The position numbers were made by a program, and so were the translations under genes. Below are positions 32,268-45,387 of a stretch of DNA of 64,000 nucleotides, one piece after another. The DNA is from Curvularia sp. ZM96 (lineage: Eukaryota > Ascomycota > Dothideomycetes > Pleosporales > Pleosporaceae). The stretch lies in NCBI GenBank assembly GCA_022457065.1, contig JAJGBQ010000002.1, forward strand, positions 4,960,001 to 5,024,000, in the 5' to 3' direction. The notes under the pieces are model-generated. The model was not told the DNA's origin, did not search any database, and was given only the letters and a program-made list of their open reading frames with translations. Positions within the stretch are counted from its first letter, which is position 1, and each line of letters starts with the position of its first letter.

Positions 32268-35200
32268 TCATGCTACGCCCACCTTGTTGAGACCCTTGAG
32301 CGAACCTAGGCTCAGCGCCAGCCCCTGCGAGCGGCTGCGTATGCGCACAAAGCCGGTAATGGGCCCGTTGTCTCCCTCCTTTTCTATGCTCAGATTGGCA
32401 AGAGCATCCTCGCCTGAACCTTGTTAGTCACTGTCCAGACGGCAAGGGAACGGCGGCACTTACCAAAGACGCTCCTGGCGTACAGGTTCGCCGACAGGAA
32501 CTGGCAGTCGCCCTTCATCGACGCCTCGGGCGTCAGGCAGCTCATGTTGGTGCAGGCCATGAGCTGGTTCAGGAACTCGCGCAGGCTCTTGGCCTTGGAG
32601 TTGATGTTGACCTTGTTCTCCCACTCAAACTCGGTCCACATGGTCCGGAACTGCGTCTCGGTGCATTGCGCCGGCTTGATGTAGTCCATAATATCCACAT
32701 GCACATCGTTAAGAATGACCACGTTCGAGTCAACTCCCTTCTCCCTACTCCGCATTAGCACGGTTTTCGTCATCAGCCATTGGCTCGTGACACTTACCCT
32801 TCGTAGATGATGTTTCCAAAAATGACTCCAGTGTCAGTCGATGAAACTAGCAAAGTCAGCATCTAAAAGTACCACAGAGGGGACTCGCTTACCCTTGATA
32901 GTCGCTTGGATGTTGATGAAGTCGTGAGGGCCGACATTCTGTGTTGAAGGCCGCTCCACTACCTTGAGGTCGCCCAGAGTCGCAAACTCAATCGTAAGGT
33001 TCTGGAGCGTCTCGGTCGTCTGGTTGACGAGAAGCACGTCGAGGACAATGTCGAATTGATGGACCTGCCAATATCAGTACATGCCTTTTGGCCGGCAGTC
33101 ATATGTATGATATGTCTTACCTTGACGTAAGCTTCAGCGTAGACCGAATCAGAGAAACCTGTAAGCTGTACAACTCGACTGAGTTTTGATGTGAGATCTT
33201 CAGTTGCGCTATCACCCCCAGTAGCCCTCTCCAAGTCTTGGTCAATCTCGTCGATGCCGTCTGAGTCCTTCTTCTTCAGCTGGCGGATGTTGAACGAGTC
33301 ATCAACATTGACAGCTGACTTTGCCCTCTCAGAGGCTTCCTTGGCCGCGCGTTTCTTCTCTTCCGTCTGCACCATGGTCCGGAAAGATTTCCGTGTGTCC
33401 TCCAGGAACACAGTTTGGATTTCCTTCTTTTGCGCAAACTCCGACAGCGAGCGTACACATGACATGATACGGTCAACCGAGTCTTCGTCAATCAATGTCT
33501 TAACAAAGTGTGACTGTCCCACACGGATGATGGAAATCATGATCAGCATGGCCTCGGCACGAAGGGCGTTTGTGCGAGCAGCATCCTGCGAGATTTCCCC
33601 ATGCCGCATGACGAGCTTCGTGAGAGTACTCGACAGAACCGTGGCAAGGTAGTAGTCGCCGTCCAGGAGGAGTTGTCGCAGCGGTGGCTTCTGCGAGTTC
33701 TTGACCGCTTCAAGCTTCGCCTTAGCAGCGGCTGACGATGTAAGAGCGCTTTCGGTCGCGTAGGTTCCATCAGCCAGCACCTTTCGCGATCCGGTTGGAG
33801 CAGCGGCCTTTGCGTGCCCATTGACTTGTTCAGCAGGGTCCTTGCCTTCCGAAGCCTCGTCAAGCAACCTTTGCTCCGAAGCAAGGATTGGGATCTCACC
33901 AAGTGACGAGCGGATGCCCTTCCATGCGTCCCTGATGTCTTTGGCTTCCAGAGAAAACTCTCCAATGATCCAGAGCACTCCCCTGTAGACCTTGCCAGCG
34001 CGCACTTCGCCAAGGGTCGAGACCAGTCGTTCGATGATGGACACTCTCAGATCGGGGAATCGCTCCACGACCTCCTTCACGAAAGAAATGACGTCTACCG
34101 CAGAAGCGTTGCTGCTCACATCCGAGATGAAGTCCATGAGCGATCCGACAACACTGGCGGCAACCTCTGGGAACTTGATGGCAGCCGAATGTATCGAAGA
34201 GATGAGTAGCGATCGGTACTCGGTGTTCTTCTCGTACTGTTCATCCACCGTCTTCATCAGTTCCTTCTTGAGAAGGAGAACGACCTCTTCGACATTTCTG
34301 CTCGAGATCATCTCCATGGCGATGCCAAGCGATTTCTTGCGTACATCCAAATCCGTGCTAGACAAGACACGGAGAATCTCCATGGTCAAATCGTCCAGTA
34401 CGCCTTCGTTCTTATGCCGCAGTTGATCCACCCGCTCCAGAACTATCAGCTTAACATTGTTGTCGGGTTCCCTGATGGCCAAATCTACAAACTTTGAAGC
34501 GGCCGCCTTGACCGCAACTGGGTTACTCGTGAGTGTGGTGAGGGCATGTGCAGCTTCGTAGATGACAGTCGAAACTTGCGATTCGAGGAGATCGAATATC
34601 AGCCGGAGATATCGTGCCTTGTTTGAAGGGTTGACAATGGCGTCTTTGCGAATGAACTCCAATTCTGCGAGCAGCAGAAGCTCCTCGTGGTTTGGTATAG
34701 CATCGAAGACGGTGCTCAGGTATTCGAGGGCCTTTTCGTGGCTGACGGAAGTAAGGGCGGCAAAAGCGTTGCGTTTGCACGTTGGATCATTTTCGTCGTC
34801 GAGGAATGTGACGAGAAGATCGGGGGCATCTGGCATAAGCTCGGGAAGATGTGTGAAGATGGACGCAATTGCAAAGGTTGCGTTCTTTCGGACGTATGCG
34901 TGTCGGTGTGTGAGGCACTGGCGGACGGGTTCTAGTATGGCTGTCAGCATGGCGTCTATACTTATACGTGCCAGAGCACCTACGTAGTAATGGCTCTACA
35001 AGTTCCGCATCCCGAAGCTTGGTTCTGTCCAAGGCATTAGCAGTGTCCAAATAAGCGTCTTCAGTTGCCATACACGAAGCGCAATGTGTTTCCTCGCACG
35101 TATTCGTTGGGGGCCTGCAAGTCGAATCGAATCGCATTGCTATGCCATGGTCAGCAATCATAGTCTCTTGTCCCTATGTTCCATACCAAGATGCACCTAC

Positions 35201-35620
35201 CAAACCAATATCCACTCCTGACGCAGCTTGCCCTGAGCATCGTGCTTGGGGCAGACCTCGAAGAAGAAGTACATGAGTTTCTTCAAGGGCTTCGACTTGC
35301 TGGGCATGACGAATCGGATAATGTGCATGAGAAGGCCTGTCTGGGGGTCGCCATTGAGCATGATGGAGAGGATTCTCTTCTGTGGAGTTGTTAGACGGCC
35401 AGCTGGAGCAAGGCGGGGCAGTTGCAATTGCGAGGGCGCACCATAGTCTCGATCTTCTGCTCATCGCTGCCCTTTTCCAGAGCCGTCTTGAGCTCATTCT
35501 GGGATGGAACGTCGGCCGCATTGTCCTGGTGTACCTGTTGCGCTCCGTCAGCATCTCCGAGCTCCACACACGGCCAGGTGTTCGTACCAGACTGTACGAG
35601 TTCTCTAGAAAGGTCGCCAT
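32268..35620 (-). CDS. sec26: Coatomer subunit beta (beta-COP, Sec26)
   Basis: COPI coat subunit for Golgi-to-ER retrograde traffic. Ten exons: 35620-35588, 35534-35442, 35379-35201, 35139-35074, 35024-34984, 34931-33121, 33064-32893, 32846-32798, 32744-32464 and 32413-32268. The sum is 2871 nt, 956 aa, as expected. The HEAT-repeat N-terminal trunk reads [69 protein letters not shown] text and [20 protein letters not shown] charged linker ([16 protein letters not shown]) leads to the appendage domain ([20 protein letters not shown]), and it ends [15 protein letters not shown]. Small exons near the N-terminus (33, 66 and 41 nt) were each fitted by phase and family sequence. The promoter is shared with mago. 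Confidence 0.96.
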
Positions 35621-36077
35621 GGTAGCGGCGTAGTCGGGAGCGGCGGTCTTCCTCGACGTCTAGGGTGTCCAACTGCAATGGCGTGGCTCTCGCGGCGGCC
35701 GTCAATCCTCACTCTCCGTGGATGTCCAGAATAAGTGGGATGCTACGTGGTTTGATCGGGTTCGGAGGTAGGGAGCGTTGTGCGGCGTGGTGTGGCCGCA
35801 GCCTGGCGGGATCGAGAAGGAGGACAGGATTGGCCTGGGGGGAGAGGTGGCTTCTTTGCTTGGGCGGTGCAGCGCTTCAGTTGTCGGGGTGCATGTGCAT
35901 ACGTCCAGGTGTCTGCTCGAGAAATGGTCCTAGCACAGACCACCTCACACTAGGAGCCCTGCCCTCCGCCGAACATCGTGAACGCGGCGACCATCCAACA
36001 TCAACGAACTGCCCAGCCGACGCGTACGCAGTCATCACACCTGGCAGAGTCCATCGCAACCACAAGTGACGGCCGCC
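35621..36077. promoter_or_regulatory. Divergent promoter, sec26 / mago
   Basis: 457 bp between two divergent housekeeping genes. GC-rich left half. No motif named. Confidence 0.4.
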
Positions 36078-36854
36078 ATGAGCACCAACGAGCCATTTTA
36101 CCTGCGATACTAGTACAGTCCCCTGCTTCGGCCTCTAGCACGTGCCTGCGACTGACGTTTCTGCAGCTCTGGTCACCAAGGCCGCTTCGGACACGAGTTT
36201 CTGGGTCAGTGTTTGTCCTGGATTCGCATTTTAGCAACGAAGCGCTGACGTGGTGCAGAGTTTGACTTTCGGGTCCTTGGAGATGGCCGTAGCGCATCTG
36301 CCCGCTATGCAAACAACTCAAACTATCGCAACGACTCGCTGATCCGAAAAGAAAGTATGGGGAAAAGACAAACCCTCCTTATGTAAACCCGCTAATCTCA
36401 TCAGTGTGTGTGAGCGATACTTTGGTGGCTGAGATTAAGCGTATTGTCAAAGAAAGCGAGATTCTCAAGTATGATTCCCAGCCAAGACCATGTCAGCTAT
36501 ATGCTAATTTTTGATACTTAGGGAGGACGACACAAAGTGGCCGCAAAAGAACAAGGACGGCCGTCAAGAGCTGGAAATTCGGCTGGGCAGCGAGCACATC
36601 TCTTTTGAGGTAGGCTTCTTGCTTGACACGGTAACTTTCGTATACTGACTACACCAACACCAGACTGCGAAAATTGGCTCCCTCCAGGATGTGTCTGAAT
36701 CATCGGATCCTGAAGGCCTCCGTGTCTTTTACTACCTCGTTCAAGATCTCAAGGCGTTGGTCTTCTCTCTGATAGCACTCCACTTCAAGGTAAGCGGCCT
36801 CTTGAGTGCACTGCAAACTTTTTTCTGACGCTGCTACAGATCAAGCCAATCTAA
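36078..36854 (+). CDS. mago: Mago nashi, exon junction complex core
   Basis: Partner of Y14/Rbm8 in the exon junction complex. Seven exons: 36078-36112, 36167-36204, 36259-36354, 36405-36468, 36522-36609, 36664-36789 and 36840-36854. They total 462 nt, 153 aa. It begins [20 protein letters not shown] and continues with [50 protein letters not shown] and [20 protein letters not shown], ending [12 protein letters not shown], all matching Mago. The last exon is only 15 nt (IKPI plus stop), and six 50-54-nt introns interrupt this short gene. Where animals and plants have about 146-150 aa, the few extra residues are in the DGRSASA loop. Confidence 0.97.
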
Positions 36855-37520
36855 GTGTATGGCGCAGGCTCGTTGTGGCCCCTGGGTCACGTGAATACAG
36901 GAGAAGAGAGGAGGGTTGTCGCCACAAGCACAGTAGGCCGCAATCCCATTGGCATCGGATGCAGAAGAGCAAGGCGTACGGAGTCTAGCAAAGGAAACGA
37001 AAAAGTCTTGGCAGCTGGTTGCATTCGTCTATGGCTGTGTACTAGGGCGCGCAAGCGTTGGGACTGGACGCACAGTGGCGGGGCGTGGCCCGTTGGCCAA
37101 TGGCACGGTGCCCAGGCTGCGTGTGTGGAGGAGGCTGGCTAGATGCGACTACAGGATACGTAGCAGATGGACGCTTGCACACCCGCCGTCGCAACTGACG
37201 TGATTCTATGCCTATCGTGGTGGGATATCGCTGGCCGTCGGCGTGGAGCGCTTGGCCCCCATGCTGCGCCCAATGGGGCTAGCGTCTTTCCCCGCGTAGT
37301 TGCAGGCCGTGGATCCACTCATCGCCTAGACACGTCCGCCGGCCCAAGTCACCCTTCTCTTAGCAGCCATGCTTCTCCTCGCCACGCCTTTCTGAGCCCT
37401 CGACTTTGTCTGATCCCCCTGTCCCTCCATCGTCGTCTCGCTTCGTTTCGTCTCGTCCCATGTGTGATTAGTCCGCCAGCCTCGCCGCCAGCCCGTCGCC
37501 CCACTCGACTCGAGCGGACG
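36855..37520. other. Intergenic region upstream of gid4
   Basis: About 665 bp. Open frames exist because of GC content but none is recognised. The part from 37340 is C/T-rich, as in fungal promoters. Confidence 0.4.
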
Positions 37521-38677
37521 ATGCCGACCCCCGATGATGCCATGGTCTCGCCGGTGGAGCACGAGAGCATCGCCGGCCGCGCGACCTGTCCTCCAGATGA
37601 ATCGCGCACACACAGTGCCCATGGGCCCAGCGACTTGCGACAGCCTGCCCACGACGGCAATGCCCCTTCTGCTCCCCATGCGCCCATGCAGCAGCCCACT
37701 CCACCGCCCCAGGACCCTTCAGAACATGCCCACAGTCCAGCCGATACCCACTCCAAGCCCTCGACCGCCGACATAGAAGCCCCGACCAGGGACATCCCCA
37801 CGCCCATGACGGCCACAGACGACGGTGCCGACGAACAGCGCACGTCACAGGCCTCTCCGCAGTCGACCATTACGCCCGTTTCGCTCCTCGCCAGCCATGT
37901 CTCTTCGCCGTTTCCTGCGCATAGGGTGTGTTGCAACAAAGGCTCCGTGTGCTGCTCAATGCACAACAACGAGTTTCGCTGATAGCAAGACAGTTTCTAC
38001 CAAATTCATCGTCGTCTCTTCTCCGCCCAAGAAGCCGCTTTGTAGGCAGTCAAACGTCCGATCGTCAAAAATACGAAGTCGAAGTGGAGATAAAACATGT
38101 CGACATGCGCGAGTCCTTCATGTGTGGATACTTGCGCATCAAAGGTGCGCGCCCTCTGTGGCCCCTGCTAACTTGGGACGAAAAGACTAACTCGTTTGCA
38201 GGGTTAACCGAGGATCATCCCAGCTTAACCACGTACTTTGAGGGCGAGATCATTGGGAACAAATACACCTTCATTACACAACACCCCGAATGGGGCTCCA
38301 ACGAGAAGGTTGACCGCCAACATTGGGCTCGTTTCCCCGCCTACAAACCGCTGTCTAAGAACCTGTCGCGCCCCGAGCTGGTGACCAAGGACTGGATGCA
38401 GAAAGAGCATCTCTTTATGCGATGGAAAGAGTACTTTCTCGTGCCCGACCATCGCGTCAGAACGATTAGCGGCGCCAGCTTCGAGGGCTTCTACTACATC
38501 TGCTTCAACCAGGTGTCTGGTGGCATTGAAGGCATCTACTTCCATGCAAAGAGCGAGAAGTAAGTGTCGAACCATGCACTCAGCTCAGAACGTGGCTAAC
38601 AACGCTCCAGGTTCCAGAAGCTGCAACTAGAACATGTCCAGGACTTTGGGTGTCAAGGCGCCATTGAGTTCCGATGA
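37521..38677 (+). CDS. gid4: GID ubiquitin ligase substrate receptor Gid4/Vid24
   Basis: Recognises Pro/N-degrons of gluconeogenic enzymes for the GID/CTLH E3 ligase. Four exons, 37521-37925, 37994-38144, 38202-38559 and 38611-38677, give 326 aa. The first 135 residues are low complexity (Pro, His, Ser, Thr). The beta-barrel domain starts at RPRSRFVGSQTSDRQKYEVE and continues with [71 protein letters not shown] and FMRWKEYFLVPDHRVRTISG, then GFYYICFNQVSGGIEGIYFH, ending HVQDFGCQGAIEFR. Intron 2 (38145-38201, 57 nt) is a multiple of three and has no stop, so retention would insert 19 residues in the barrel. The start is the first ATG of the low-complexity region and is less certain. Confidence 0.93.
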
Positions 38678-39076
38678 GTTAACGACTGCACGATTTGGCG
38701 ATTTGGCATTATTTTTCGGTTGGGCTTTAGCATTTGGGCGCACTCTGGGTTCAACTTCTTGTATGGTATCTTTTGGCCACGGACCGTATGCAGCGTGCGA
38801 CACGGCCGTACATGTTCTTTTCCGTAGTTGCGCGACCTGGAAACTTTAGGTAGTATATTACGTCACCCGTTGAATCTGTGCTCTGTGTGGCGCCAACGGC
38901 TGTGTTCCCTCCACATGTCTTGGACCAGCGACCCTGGAGCTAGCGAAAAAAGCTTGATCCACATCAGCCTCGCTTCGTGATAGGTGACCCATCTACTACC
39001 ATTACCTCAGCACCCTCCATTTCCTTTTTGACTGTCCTGCCTTGTCTTTTGGACTACCCTATACCCTCAAGTCACC
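38678..39076. other. Intergenic region
   Basis: About 400 bp between gid4 and trm8 on the same strand. No coding signal. Confidence 0.35.
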
Positions 39077-40096
<1,020 letters not shown>

Positions 40097-40516
40097 TGTG
40101 GTTGATGAAAATTAACGCTGGGCGCTTGTGGGGAGAATTTTGCTCGGAAGGGAAGAACTGCGTCTCTGCGCTTTGAGAAAACAAGCTTTCCAAAAATTTG
40201 CATAATCCGAAAGGGAGACATTCATACAGACGCTGCTTGGTTTGAGAAGAAAACCACCGCGCGCCTCCTTCGTCTATTCATTGCTCTACTTAATTGCGCC
40301 AAACGTAGCGTCTCTCTCCCACAACCAGTCAAACCGGAAAACCAAGGCGAACTTATCTACAAGGACAAGTTATTGACATAGTAAGTAACAAATGACTGTA
40401 CCAACTACAGCTTCTTTTGAAGTAGGTCGCCATTTCCTGATTTCGCCAGTTGTGAGAGAACCCCTCTATGATATCCGCTTTCCCAAATCCCAAAGTATAC
40501 ATCTATATCTAAAGTC
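40097..40516. other. Convergent intergenic region
   Basis: 420 bp between the stop codons of trm8 and the OYE gene. No coding signal. Confidence 0.4.
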
Positions 40517-41917
40517 TTACAGCTTGGGAAATCTCACCCTTAAAAACTGGTTTGGCCACGCGACATCTAGCCCCAGCTGCCATGCAACTCGAAGCACCCA
40601 TTCTGGCTCCCTCATGAATTGCCGTGCAACCAAGACCACATCAGCCAGTGGCTCTTTGCCCTCAGTAACCTTGACAGCAGCTTGCGCCTCCTTTGCCAGT
40701 TCCGTATCGCCATTCTGCAGTACAGCGGCACCGCCCTCTTCGACAATGTTCTTGGCCTGTTCAGCTTCAGTGATGAGACCCACGGCGCCGATGAACATGC
40801 TGAGGTTGGCCTTTTTGAGCTCACTGCGGATCCGGGCCGCAATCTTGATCTGGTAGTCTTTGCTGTCAAACATGTTGATTTGCTGATCTGGGTGATTGCC
40901 TCCGCTGCTGACATCGAGGAGGTCGACACCCAATCCTGGAAGCAGTTTTGCGAGACGAATCGAGCTTTCGACGTCCCAGCTGCCGTACTTCTTGCCTATC
41001 TCTGTGCCTTCCAGCCAATCAGTCGAGCTGATGCGGAGGTACAACGGCATGGTGTCGGGGATGACTGCACGGACTGCCTTGATGATGTCGACAAGGAGAC
41101 GAGTTCGGTTCTCAAACGATCCGCCGTACTTGTCTGTTCGCTGGTTGGTGACTGGCGAGAGGAACTGGTGGATGAGATAGCCATGGGCACCATGAATCTC
41201 AATCACATCCACACCCGCCTTGACAGCTCTTTGCGCAGCAGCCGCCCAGTCTTGCACCAACTCTTCTACCTCAGCTTCACTCAGGGCCCGAGGTGCCCAG
41301 TACCCGCTGCTGTCGTCATCCGCTGCTTTGCCGTCCCAAACCCATTCCTGGCCGCCCATCGGCCCAACGACATTGGTTGGCCACCCCGCAGCGTCCACAT
41401 CGGCCTTGACGCTTACCTTGCGCTTTCCATTCTGCGTCTTTTGCGCGCCCGCTATCCAAGGGGCGCAGGTGCTCGCCTTCCTACCGGCATGCGCCAATTG
41501 AATACCGCATTGGGCACCCTGGCTCTTGATGAAATCCGAGACCCTTCGCAAAGCTGGAATTTGCGAGTCGCTCCAGAGTCCAGGACAGTTTGGCGTAATG
41601 CGTCCGTTGGGCTGGACACCTGTTGCTTCGATAAAGACCAGACCGGCTCCTTTGAGTGCATAGTGGCCGAGCGTAGCAACGTGGTAATCGGTTAGCGCCC
41701 CTTCAGAAGGGCCTTCGGATGCGGTACTGTACTGGCACATGGGTGCTACCAGAATGCGGTTTCGGAGCGTGGTGCCACGGATCGTGAGAGGTGTGAACAG
41801 TGTGGGAGTCGGGACATTTTGTTTGGCTTCGGGAGGAATAGTGCCTGGACTTGTGAGGTGTTTGGGTGTGAAGTACGGTATGCCAGAGACACCTTGGTTG
41901 ATATCTTGAGGTGCCAT
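40517..41917 (-). CDS. Old Yellow Enzyme, YqjM-like NADPH dehydrogenase
   Basis: FMN ene-reductase, single exon, 466 aa. After a 47-residue leader the TIM barrel begins TLFTPLTIRGTTLRNRILVA, then PMCQYSTASEGPSEGALTDY with the Cys that tunes FMN in YqjM-type enzymes. GLVFIEATGVQPNGRITPNC, QLAHAGRKAS, the substrate-binding HGAHGYLIHQFLSPVTNQRT and the DKYGGSFENRTRLL motif follow. The C-terminus has VLVARQFMREPEWVLRVAWQ. This identifies the bacterial-like class rather than yeast OYE1. The ATG at 41917 (MAPQDINQG) is used, since the frame upstream of it has only a non-ATG extension. It is convergent with trm8. Confidence 0.95.
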   Translation of the reverse strand: MAPQDINQGVSGIPYFTPKHLTSPGTIPPEAKQNVPTPTLFTPLTIRGTTLRNRILVAPMCQYSTASEGPSEGALTDYHVATLGHYALKGAGLVFIEATGVQPNGRITPNCPGLWSDSQIPALRRVSDFIKSQGAQCGIQLAHAGRKASTCAPWIAGAQKTQNGKRKVSVKADVDAAGWPTNVVGPMGGQEWVWDGKAADDDSSGYWAPRALSEAEVEELVQDWAAAAQRAVKAGVDVIEIHGAHGYLIHQFLSPVTNQRTDKYGGSFENRTRLLVDIIKAVRAVIPDTMPLYLRISSTDWLEGTEIGKKYGSWDVESSIRLAKLLPGLGVDLLDVSSGGNHPDQQINMFDSKDYQIKIAARIRSELKKANLSMFIGAVGLITEAEQAKNIVEEGGAAVLQNGDTELAKEAQAAVKVTEGKEPLADVVLVARQFMREPEWVLRVAWQLGLDVAWPNQFLRVRFPKL

Positions 41918-43713
41918 GGCGAGAAAACTACAGTGACAAGTCAATCGAGGGGTTGCAATCTACTGAAATAGTTTTCACTTAGCGAATTAGGAAATTCTTA
42001 AGTGCAGCACACCATACTTTTTGATTTATAAGAGACTTGCTGAGTTACCGAGGTACTTCGGCACCTTCCTTATCTAGGTAAGAAATAAGTGCATTTCATT
42101 TTGTCTCACCTCACCCTGGCTAGTATTCATACTGAATAGTAACAATGGGGTAGCTAACGTATTACCAAGTCGAATTGGAGTGCATAGCTACGGTCCTACA
42201 ACTGCTTGTTTTTCTTGAGGAAATAAATAAGCATAATTTTGTATACATTGCTCTACTAGTTAACACTATGTGTCTCCCCTATCGAATTCAGAAAGCTTGG
42301 AGAGTTTGCGCTCGTTATCTCCGCGTAGCAAGCTTACCTTTTGTATGGATTTTTCTGTGTTCATCGTGTACATGTCACGTGATCTTGGGTAGGAACGCCC
42401 TTCCGGAATAATGAACATATAGAACTAAGCAGTCATAAACTCAAAATTGTTTGCTTGTAGCAGTACTCCAAATAACTAGTTTGAGTCTATGTGTCTCTTA
42501 CACTTGTTAGATTTCACATTACCTGGGGGTATGCCATGTAGCCCGCCACGAAATGTGTGACATTTAAACAAAAGATTAGACCTCACCATGTACGCTACCT
42601 AGGTATTGCACTTGCACTAACACTAGATCTTTTTGTACGTGAGAATGCAACATTGCTTTGCACACCTTGAATTCAAGCACAGCAAAAAGCAACCAGAAGA
42701 CTCCTAGGTCGTATGTTGAGTGAGATGCCAAACCGCTGAAAGAAAGCATACACGTGTAACGTATTCCCGCACCATGTAGGCTAATATTTAGTTCAAAAGT
42801 AACAAGTGGTGCTGTATGCATATCTCCATAAAATCCCGTGTGAATTAAAGGCCCTTTTTAGACGCTGCGAGCTGGATCTAAGATGTAGGATAGGTAAGTA
42901 GAACAATTCGCCCTTAATCTTCAATATAGAAGAGAAGGGATTCCAAGACAATTTAATGATAAAGAATAGTATGGCTGCCCACTTGGCGCTGTATGTGAAG
43001 GCGATGTACAGAAGGATTGTTTTAATTATTTTACGCGCAAGATAGTCTAAACCAAGATACCACGGTAACGCGCTGATAAGCTGTTAATATGCACGTTAAG
43101 TAAAGGCGGACAGTCTCTACTATATAATGTAATAATAAACAAACTTACTTTGTGTTCTTCGCGGGCGTTACTCCCCTACACTATTTCGTGACTCGCTCAG
43201 ATTACAGTCTGTCCTCTCCATCGTTGCTCTCGCCCCGCTAGCATTGCTTTTTGAAGTCACCTATGAGAAACAGGAAAAGGCAGAAGCAATGTTAAGGTGA
43301 CGTTTCATGCCATCAATGGTTGTAATAGCTTAGTTCTGTCTGAGTTGCTGGAAACAAAAGCGGAGAGGGCTATATGAGTAACTGACAAATACAAGCCGCC
43401 ACCTTAAGATAATGGATAGCATATCAGCCCCGACAAGGACACGGGAAAAGACGTATGAGGCTGATTGTGAAACTGGCATGGTAGGGATGCAGGGTCCACT
43501 GGTCTCGAGTGCGAGTACGCGTGACTGCGCGTCTGTCATGGATCGTCATCTAGTTTCAATGACGTCAACGGTTGGCCGTCCCATATAGTCGCTAGCCATC
43601 GCCCGTGGTACTTTGGACAGCAATACTCTTCATCTCCCTCAGCCTTGAATTCCACATCAACCTAATTCAACATACAAATTCTTCAACAACAAAAATCTCC
43701 CAATACCAACATC
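41918..43713. other. AT-rich gene-free stretch
   Basis: 1.8 kb between OYE and the CsbD-like gene (divergent). Visibly AT-rich from about 42100 to 43150, with only short, unrecognised open frames. It could contain decayed repeat DNA, but no terminal repeats or transposase fragments were seen. The last 150 bp before 43714 are CT-rich and AC-rich and look like a promoter. Confidence 0.4.
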
Positions 43714-44052
43714 ATGTCTGCCCAACCAAACCAGCCCGGCCTTGTCTCCAGCCACGCCCAATACGTCAAGGGTGCTGCTGAAGTAAGTACCATCTCACGC
43801 CCTTTGCGGCCCTGTTTGTCCAAAAAAGCCATAGGCTAACGATGCTCCAAGGAGACCATCGGCAATGTAACGGGCAGCGAGCCATGGAAGGCATCAGGCG
43901 CCTCGGACAAAGAACAGGCAGTCAACGCTATGAAGGCGGCGTCAGCAAACCGTGACCCTCAGCAACAAGGGATGGGTGGCCTCGAAGAAAAGGCTGGCAA
44001 CCTGGTTGGATGTGAAGGCATGCAGAAAGAAGGCGCCCAGAGCAAACAGTAA
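43714..44052 (+). CDS. CsbD-like small stress protein
   Basis: 89-aa hydrophilic protein from two exons, 43714-43782 and 43852-44052 (69-nt intron, phase 0). It begins MSAQPNQPGLVSSHAQYVKG and has the family-type helix-forming segments AAEETIGNVTGSEPWKASG and GGLEEKAGNLVGCEGMQKEG. CsbD-like proteins are general-stress proteins in bacteria, and fungal relatives are induced by stress or growth arrest, with no known enzyme activity. No signal peptide. The gene is preceded by CT-rich promoter sequence. Confidence 0.85.
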
Positions 44053-44334
44053 TTCGTCCAAGTCTGCTCATGAACATGCACGACACGTAATTTAATGAAT
44101 AAATATGAATAAAGAGAACAAGCATACGCTTAGTATACTGCGTGTCATGATCTCTTTCAATCAAATGAGTAGCAACAAACGTCCAATTTATTGTTGTATG
44201 TACTATTGTCGCATCAACGCTTGACACAAAGGGAAGACGTGAAAGGCGGGTGGGGAAGCACGGCCCGCCCGCGACACTTGAGCTTCGCGTCCTGTCCAAA
44301 GTTACCACCACCATCTCCAAGCACTACAGCGAAG

Positions 44335-45387
44335 ATGCCGCCCCCAGTCCGCGCCCGTCCGATCAAGAAGGACGATTTTGAGGCGACTTTCAAGAAACTC
44401 AAGACATCCGTCTACCAGGACAGCGTACGCCCAGCCGCCGTCTCGTCGTCGCATTACATCCGCTCCATATCCTGGAACGCCTCTGGTACTTTTATCGCCA
44501 CGGGAGCTGCAGACAAGACATTGCGCATATGGAATCCCGAGAAGACAAACGTCAAGAACTCGACAGAGCTTCGCACCCCCAATGTGCCGCCGTTTACCAA
44601 CCTCGAGCGCGTGGCCTTCCACCCCATCAACGAAAATGAGCTTGCGAGCTGTAGCACCGATGGTATGGTCAGGTTCTGGGATATTCGCTCCAAGGCCAGT
44701 GTCGGCGAGGTCAAGGTCGGCGAACAGCCTTTTACACTGGCATGGGCGCCAGATGGCAACGACATTGTCGTAGGGAGAAAGGTCAGTAGTCGTAGTCCTT
44801 CATGTGTTTTCCGGCCAAGCTCTGACTTTTCTTTGTTTCGTTAGGATAACCTGCTCGTCCATGTCGACCGCACAGCACTCAGCATCGTCTCCGAACATCG
44901 CCAACCCCTCCAGACTAACCAGTGTGTCTTTGATTGGTCTGGCAACCACCTCTACTCGACAGCCGGCGATGGCAGCGTTAGATTACTGCGATACCCGTCA
45001 TTTGAAAACGCGCTTACGCTCAACGCTCATACTTCTGCATGTTACGCCGTCTCCATGTCACCGAGCGGCGAGTACCTGGCGGCTGGTGGTGGAGATGCGT
45101 TGGTTTCGCTCTGGGACACACAGGAGTGGATTTGCGTGAGAACATTGGAGTTGACAGGAGGCCTCGTTAAGACAGTGGACTTCTCATTCGATGGTAGCTA
45201 CATCACAGCAGGATCCGACGACAAGGAGGAAAAGAAGATTCGCATCGCACACGTAGAATCTGGCGAAATTGTACACACTTTCGATGTTCCAACACCGGCA
45301 GCGCACGTCGCATGGCACCCTTGCCGATATATTTTAGCATACTCGGCCGACAACTTGGGCTTGAAGATTGTTGGAGGCATCAGCTAA
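44335..45387 (+). CDS. tho3: THO complex subunit Tho3/Tex1 (WD40)
   Basis: Part of the THO/TREX complex that couples transcription to mRNA export. Two exons, 44335-44781 and 44845-45387, give 329 aa. Seven WD-type blades can be followed, for example HYIRSISWNASGTFIATGAA, VAFHPINENELASCSTDGMV-RFWDIRSKA, SGEYLAAGGGDALVSLWDTQ, VDFSFDGSYITAGSDDKEEK and HVAWHPCRYILAYSADNLGL. The N-terminus (MPPPVRARPIKKDDFEATFK) and the segment CVRTLELTGGLVKTVDFSFD match Tho3/THOC3 rather than other WD proteins. It ends KIVGGIS. Confidence 0.9.

Noticed and set aside
40619..41695. 358-codon plus-strand frame
   Set aside because: Exact antisense of the OYE gene, whose protein is unmistakable. The antisense protein has no recognised family.
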